From Oscillatoriales cyanobacterium (GTDB lineage: Bacteria > Cyanobacteriota > Cyanobacteriia > Cyanobacteriales > Microcoleaceae), in the NCBI GenBank assembly GCA_004293365.1, contig RDYN01000119.1, forward strand, positions 1 through 39,185: a stretch of DNA of 39,185 nucleotides, read 5' to 3'. The position numbers were made by a program, and so were the translations under genes. Each line of letters opens with the position of its first letter. Positions within the stretch are counted from its first letter, which is position 1. A model generated the notes under the pieces. The model did no database searches. It had not been told where the DNA came from and saw nothing but the letters and a program-made list of their open reading frames with translations. Below, piece after piece: positions 34,857-39,185 of the stretch.

Positions 34857-34884
34857 ATAGACACTGACACGGATACTACCCATG
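34857..34884 (+). promoter_or_regulatory. Conserved leader block of patX copy 1
   Basis: The 28 bases ending in the ATG are identical to those before copy 2 (35654-35681). Similarity continues upstream as GGGGAAGTCTGTATC versus GGGAAAAGTCCGTATC. GGA in the block may serve as a weak Shine-Dalgarno. Promoter boxes are not clear. Confidence 0.6.
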
Positions 34885-35109
34885 CACACCTACACTGCAA
34901 TTGCTTTACTGAGCCTGTTGGGCATTACCTTGAGTGCCAGCGCCGCTCGATATTTTGAACGCCTAGTGGAACTGCTCGTAATTGCCACTGATTATATGTT
35001 CTTGGCGTCCACTAAACCACAAAAAGGCGATCGTTCTCCAGAAAGAGGTAGCGGACGCAGAGAGTTTGCTAAAACCGATCTTTACACACATTACATACCA
35101 GCATTTTAA
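34882..35109 (+). CDS. patX: PatX-like RGSGR peptide precursor, copy 1
   Basis: A 75-residue precursor with an N-terminal signal sequence (MHTYTAIALLSLLGITLSAS, cleavage likely near 21) and a variable middle. The pentapeptide RGSGR is at 55-59 in KGDRSPERGSGRREF. RGSGR is the HetR-binding signal of PatS and PatX; PatX proteins are the widespread form, found in filamentous cyanobacteria with hetR even without heterocysts. Here Glu precedes the pentapeptide, giving the ERGSGR hexapeptide known to bind HetR well. It lies 1.6 kb upstream of hetR on the same strand, with its own leader and terminator. The RGSGR motif and context make the call firm; processing is inferred. Confidence 0.88.
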   Translation: MHTYTAIALLSLLGITLSASAARYFERLVELLVIATDYMFLASTKPQKGDRSPERGSGRREFAKTDLYTHYIPAF

Positions 35110-35678
35110 TGGCATAGGACAAAAATAAGTTCTACAAATTAGTGGGCTTCGGCCGCCCGTGTCGATCGGATTTTCTGGGATTCTAGGAAAGTGACGTTCG
35201 TCTGGCAACTCCACTTCTTGTTGACAGTCATTAGGATATTTTTTGCGTGTTAAAAATGATAGCAGATCGAGCTGCAACCGCCATCTCTCAAGAGATTTAC
35301 TCTTGCGATATTTGGCGGTTTTGTCTGTTTCAGGCTGGAGATACATTTTACCTATAAATGTAGGCAACTAAAATTTATTGTGGGTGACACAATTTTAAAA
35401 ATTTAGGAATTACGCATTAAGACCAAAGAAACCAGTTTTTTTACCTAATTTATGAAGTACAACGCAAGATTTTCGTAAAAAACTGCTGGTTAAGCTTCGG
35501 CTACGCTCAGTTACCGCAGAGTCGAAACCCGTTTTCTGCTCGCTCGTGCGTCCAGCACTAAAATCAAATAATTCTCGCATCATGTTTTTTGGATAGTCTG
35601 GCAACTTCAACAAAATCAATCCTGATTAGCAAGGGAAAAGTCCGTATCTGTAAATAGACACTGACACGGATACTACCC
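35110..35678. other. Spacer between the two patX copies
   Basis: The first 220 bases contain the copy 1 3' region and terminator, homologous to the region after copy 2. The rest (about 35400-35630) has no gene; minus-strand frames here are unsupported. Confidence 0.5.
35276..35325 (+). terminator. Terminator of patX copy 1
   Basis: AACCGCCA (35276-35283) pairs with TGGCGGTT (35313-35320), with an inner CAAGAG/CTCTTG stem, followed by TTTGT. The right arm and tail GGCGGTTTTGT are shared with copy 2. Confidence 0.7.
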
Positions 35679-35681
35679 ATG
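35654..35681 (+). promoter_or_regulatory. Conserved leader block of patX copy 2
   Basis: Identical over 28 bases to the block ahead of copy 1, so the two genes may share control signals or translation efficiency. Confidence 0.6.
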
Positions 35682-35900
35682 AAAAACTACCCTGCAATTG
35701 CTTTGCTCAGCCTGTTGGGCCTTAGCTTGAGTGCTACCTGCGCTCTATCCACAGAATCCCCACTCCCACAGCTAGAAACTTCTACCGCTCAATATATGTT
35801 ATCAGCGCAAACTCAACAAAGAGGCGATCGCGCTCCCCGCAGAGGCAGCGGACGGTATGATTTGATGCAGACCGGCACAGTCACTCAGGCACTACAATAA
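35679..35900 (+). CDS. patX: PatX-like RGSGR peptide precursor, copy 2
   Basis: A 73-residue precursor with nearly the same signal sequence as copy 1 (MKNYPAIALLSLLGLSLSAT), a Ser/Thr/Gln-rich middle, and RGSGR at 55-59 in RGDRAPRRGSGRYDL. The pentapeptide is at the same residue position as in copy 1, but Arg replaces Glu before it. The C-terminal tail differs (MQTGTVTQALQ). It ends 604 bp before hetR. Paralogy with copy 1 is clear from leader, signal sequence, motif spacing and terminator. Confidence 0.88.
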   Translation: MKNYPAIALLSLLGLSLSATCALSTESPLPQLETSTAQYMLSAQTQQRGDRAPRRGSGRYDLMQTGTVTQALQ

Positions 35901-36095
35901 TTTCGATCGCATTGCCAGAAAGCTAGTTTGGCAACTGACTTGTTTCTTGTTTCGAGGCTGGTTTCGAGGGCGCCCGTGTCATCGATCGGATTTTCTCGGA
36001 TTTATAGTTTGTCAGGTTCCTCAGGCAACTGCACTTTTTATTGATACTCCGCAGGCTATTTTTTTGTAATAAATGTCACAATATAAACGGGAGCT

Positions 36096-36134
36096 GCCAT
36101 CTACGTAGAGAGAAATTCTCGTAGGTGGCGGTTT
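36096..36134 (+). terminator. Terminator of patX copy 2
   Basis: GCCATCTACG pairs with CGTAGGTGGC (one G-T pair), extended by GAGA/TCTC after a bulge, followed by GGTTTTGT. Same 3' arm as the copy 1 terminator. Confidence 0.7.
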
Positions 36135-36265
36135 TGTATTGAAAATGCTCTCTCTCTTTCTCCCATTCTGCCCCTCTCTGAGCCGCCTCAAATTTTTGCG
36201 ATCGCAACAGTTCTTTACGTTTTCTCCCCACAGGTGGGGTTGAATTTTTAACCGCTGCACTATAA

Positions 36266-36293
36266 TTGACGTGCGATAACTAACTTATATATA
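36266..36293 (+). promoter_or_regulatory. Candidate hetR promoter
   Basis: TTGACG (36266-36271) and TATATA (36288-36293) with a 16-bp spacer. Downstream of the patX2 terminator and about 210 bases before the hetR start, implying a long leader. Confidence 0.5.
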
Positions 36294-36297
36294 GGTA

Positions 36298-36317
36298 CAC
36301 CCTGAGTGCAGAGGGTG
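36298..36317. promoter_or_regulatory. Inverted repeat at the hetR transcription start region
   Basis: CACCCT (36298-36303) and AGGGTG (36312-36317) with an 8-nt spacer that contains its own CTG/CAG pair. It could be an operator, possibly for HetR autoregulation, or a leader hairpin. It does not closely match the known hetP-type HetR site. Confidence 0.3.
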
Positions 36318-36492
36318 GATCACTCGACTTAAATTTGCCAATAAGAACCACTTATTCGGTGTCGATCGCCTTTAAGCCCATGCCCCAATCATATCAGGAA
36401 AATTAATCTGCCTGAATATTTGGGTAGCTGCCCAGCTTTCCGGCGATCGCAGGCTATGCTTGATTCGGCGGTCTCGCAATATTTTTTTTTAG

Positions 36493-37440
<948 letters not shown>

Positions 37441-37443
<3 letters not shown>

Positions 37444-37503
37444 TCATCAGTAGTCATTAGTCATTAGTCATTGGTCATTAGTCATTGGTCATTGGTCATT
37501 GGT
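37441..37503. repeat. TTAGTCA/TTGGTCA heptamer array after hetR
   Basis: About eight 7-bp units start at the hetR stop codon itself. The same unit family lies at 18403-18475. Confidence 0.8.
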
Positions 37504-37564
37504 GGTTAGTATTCGATCGCTCGACAGTAATGACTAATGATTAATAACTAATATTTCTGGGCGC

Positions 37565-37630
37565 AGAAACCGGGTTTTTTCCGAAAATACTGGGTTAAGG
37601 CCTTGAACGATCGTAAAAAACCCGGTTTCT
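37565..37630. terminator. Inverted AACCCGGTTT repeats between convergent genes
   Basis: AGAAACCGGGTTTTTT (37565-37580) and its exact complement (37615-37630) form a 16-bp stem around a 34-nt loop, with T-runs on both sides. It is a dispersed-repeat pair that could act as a bidirectional terminator for hetR and the VTE6-like gene. Confidence 0.55.
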
Positions 37631-37650
37631 TGGGTCGCCTCCAGCACTGA

Positions 37651-38550
37651 CTAAGCGAAAAAAGTTCTCCAAGCGAAGGCTAGGACGATCGCTGCGATCG
37701 CTCCTATGAGCGTATTAAAAAAATTCACTACCTCATTCGTCAGCCACTCAAACTTTGATTGCACCGTTGCGCCAATCACGCTCTCGATGTTCGTAGCAAT
37801 AAAAGCTGCAACAACACAAACCAGAATTCCTGTCAAGTCAATTAAACCCACAGCCCAACTCACAAGAGCAATTAGAATCGATCCGACAATACCTGCGATC
37901 GTTCCTTCCAAACTTACCGCCCCTTCCGTTCCCCTAGGTACAGGCTGCAAGGTAGTAATCAAAAACGTATGCTTCCCGTAAGCTTTGCCGATTTCGCTAG
38001 CGCAGGTATCGGAAAGTTTGGTGCAGAAACTCGCCGCATAACCCAGCAACAACAAAGAAATCACATCAGGTGACACAGGCAAAATAGCATCAGGTGGCAC
38101 AGGCATCTTGCCTGTGTCTCCGAAAATACCGCCTGTGTCTCCGAAAATACCGCCTGTGTCTCCCAAAATACCGCCTGTGTCTCCCAAAACAGATAATCCC
38201 AAAATTCCCACAGCACAAAGAGTAGCCGTTAAAGCCGAACCCCAAACATTTTCCGGGCCTCGGGCGCCCGATCGCTTTTCGGCAATACCTTCAGCTTCTT
38301 TTTGAGCTTTGCCAATGCGGGTAACTCCAGATCCGACCAGAAAGTAGAACATGACCACAGCATAGCCCCGCCATCCCAAACTGCCCCAGATGATGACACC
38401 CAGCAGCCAACCGTGGAGTTGTCCAGCCGGAGTAAGCAATTTTTTGGGAGTAAAGGTGGCGATCGCGAGTAAAAATGTATTCAGGGCGATCGCCACCAAC
38501 CAAGGATTAGACCAAGATAAATAATTAAAGAACAATTCTGAATTCTGCAT
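37651..38550 (-). CDS. DUF92/VTE6-like phytyl-phosphate kinase
   Basis: A 299-residue polytopic membrane protein of the DUF92 family, whose plant member VTE6 phosphorylates phytyl phosphate for tocopherol synthesis. Family motifs are present: LTPAGQLHGWLLGVIIWGSL, AASFCTKLSDTCASEIGKAY, PRGTEGAVSLEGT, and SVIGATVQSKFEWLTNEVVN near the C-terminus. Residues about 120-160 (DTGGILGDTGGIFGD type) are a repeat insertion not expected in the family, falling in a loop between membrane segments. GGAGGT 6 bases upstream supports the ATG at 38550. Head-to-head with the VOC gene, start codons 11 bp apart. Confidence 0.85.
   Translation of the reverse strand: MQNSELFFNYLSWSNPWLVAIALNTFLLAIATFTPKKLLTPAGQLHGWLLGVIIWGSLGWRGYAVVMFYFLVGSGVTRIGKAQKEAEGIAEKRSGARGPENVWGSALTATLCAVGILGLSVLGDTGGILGDTGGIFGDTGGIFGDTGKMPVPPDAILPVSPDVISLLLLGYAASFCTKLSDTCASEIGKAYGKHTFLITTLQPVPRGTEGAVSLEGTIAGIVGSILIALVSWAVGLIDLTGILVCVVAAFIATNIESVIGATVQSKFEWLTNEVVNFFNTLIGAIAAIVLAFAWRTFFA
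38096..38193. repeat. Palindrome plus 21-bp tandem repeats inside the DUF92 gene
   Basis: GGCACAGGCATCTTGCCTGTGTC (38096-38118) is a dispersed palindrome. Four 21-bp units (GCCTGTGTCTCCGAAAATACC and variants) run from 38110 to 38193. The period of 21 keeps the frame and adds a 7-residue GDTGGIF repeat. Confidence 0.85.
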
Positions 38551-38561
38551 TGAGTACCTCC

Positions 38562-38993
38562 ATGAGCCAAGTCATATTTCATCTTGCCTTCCCCGTGACA
38601 GATATTGCTCAAACCAAAGCCTTCTACGTAGACGGGCTCGGCTGCCAATTAGGTCGCGAATCGCCGAATTCTGCGATTATGGGCCTGTGCGGCCATCAAA
38701 TAGTCGCCCACGTCAGCCGCGAAGCTGTGACGCCTCAGCGAGGCATCTATCCCCGGCATTTTGGCTTGATTTTTACTTCGGAATCTGACTGGGAAGGGTT
38801 GTTAGAAAAAGCCCAGCAAAACAACTTGAATTTCTATCAAGAACCGAGACGGCGATTTGTCGGTTTGCCCACAGAGCACCGCACTTTCTTCTTAGAAGAC
38901 CCTTTCCACAATATACTGGAGTTCAAGTATTACTGCGAAGCTGAAGCAATTTTTGGCCGGAGCGAATATGCGGAAGTCGGCGATGCAGTTTAG
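38562..38993 (+). CDS. VOC-superfamily (glyoxalase/dioxygenase fold) protein
   Basis: From ATG 38562 the product has 143 residues and one VOC module pair: IFHLAFPVTDIAQTKAFYVDG at the start (His as possible metal ligand), RHFGLIF in the middle with a second His, and FFLEDPFHNILEFKYY near the end with the Glu ligand. This three-ligand pattern fits a metal-binding dioxygenase/glyoxalase relative. Substrate unknown. Only an 11-bp gap separates it from the oppositely oriented kinase gene; no Shine-Dalgarno is visible, since the gap contains the other gene's. Confidence 0.85.
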   Translation: MSQVIFHLAFPVTDIAQTKAFYVDGLGCQLGRESPNSAIMGLCGHQIVAHVSREAVTPQRGIYPRHFGLIFTSESDWEGLLEKAQQNNLNFYQEPRRRFVGLPTEHRTFFLEDPFHNILEFKYYCEAEAIFGRSEYAEVGDAV

Positions 38994-39055
38994 TGGTAGC
39001 CTCGTAGGGTGGGTCAGAATAGAGTTATTTTTTTGATAATTGAGAATCAATCTCT

Positions 39056-39185
39056 CTTGTAGAAAAGGACTAAAGTCCTCACTACAAACCCGCAATCAAA
39101 ATAGTTCGTAGTGAGGACTAAAGTCCTCCGATATTGAAAAGGACTAAAGTCCTCACTACGAACCCGCAATCAAAATAGTTCGTAG
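39056..39185. repeat. GGACTAAAGTCC palindrome repeats at window end
   Basis: Three copies of AGGACTAAAGTCCTC alternate with CACTACAAACCCGCAATC and CAAAATAGTTCGTAG units; the array continues past the window. Related to the inverted repeat at 5896-5945. Confidence 0.75.

Noticed and set aside
35640-35681. Lipoprotein signal in patX copy 2 (SATC)
   Set aside because: The residues before Cys21 do not fit a lipobox, and copy 1 has no cysteine there.

Overview
This 39-kb window comes from a filamentous, non-heterocystous cyanobacterium, most like the Microcoleus/Oscillatoria group. The pointers are frequent HIP1 sites (GCGATCGC), a cyanobacterial SigA, Ycf46, a cyanobacterial YidC with a lumenal insert, dispersed AACCCGGTTTCT-type palindromes and heptamer tandem repeats, and a full-length HetR. 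No heterocyst-specific gene is seen here, so the lifestyle is inferred.

Region by region: 0.4-5 kb is a defence/toxin-antitoxin island. It holds a Panacea-domain gene with a small partner, a DUF6232-like membrane protein plus a small helical protein that share a glycine-rich motif, a divergent STAND/NB-ARC ATPase carrying an in-frame palindrome, and a PIN toxin with its antitoxin. 5-13.3 kb is housekeeping and regulation: exonuclease III, an NmrA-like oxidoreductase, an EAL phosphodiesterase, tRNA-Pro(CGG), lipoyl synthase, SigA and Fur. 13.4-18.4 kb carries a multi-domain peptidoglycan-binding protein, a 58-aa membrane protein, an SH3-type protein and Ycf46. 18.6-22.3 kb is the leftward ribosome/membrane-insertion cluster rpmH-rnpA-PH protein-yidC-KH/R3H-DUF177. 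22.5-23.4 kb has a DUF433/PIN-like toxin-antitoxin pair. 23.6-26.8 kb encodes the probable 2-oxoglutarate decarboxylase/succinic semialdehyde dehydrogenase TCA bypass. 27.6-32.4 kb is an exopolysaccharide export pair (Wzc-like, Wza-like) followed upstream by cysC. 32.9-34.8 kb is a FAD oxidoreductase preceded by a 54-bp tandem repeat.

The most interesting region is 34.8-37.4 kb. Two tandem genes for small secreted-type peptides, each with the HetR-binding pentapeptide RGSGR, lie directly upstream of hetR in the same orientation. They look like a duplicated patX: leader, coding region and terminator are all duplicated with a 797-bp period. One copy reads ERGSGR and the other RRGSGR, so the two signals may differ in strength or specificity. 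HetR keeps the DNA-binding and peptide-binding framework but varies in the short stretch aligned with Anabaena residues 251-254. The whole looks like a complete HetR/PatX peptide-signalling cassette in a filamentous cyanobacterium. The window ends with a DUF92/VTE6-like kinase that contains in-frame 21-bp repeats and a divergent VOC-fold protein.

Repeats are a theme throughout. Several dispersed palindromes have entered reading frames without breaking them (STAND ATPase, FAD oxidoreductase, VTE6-like kinase), and heptamer arrays sit at gene borders.
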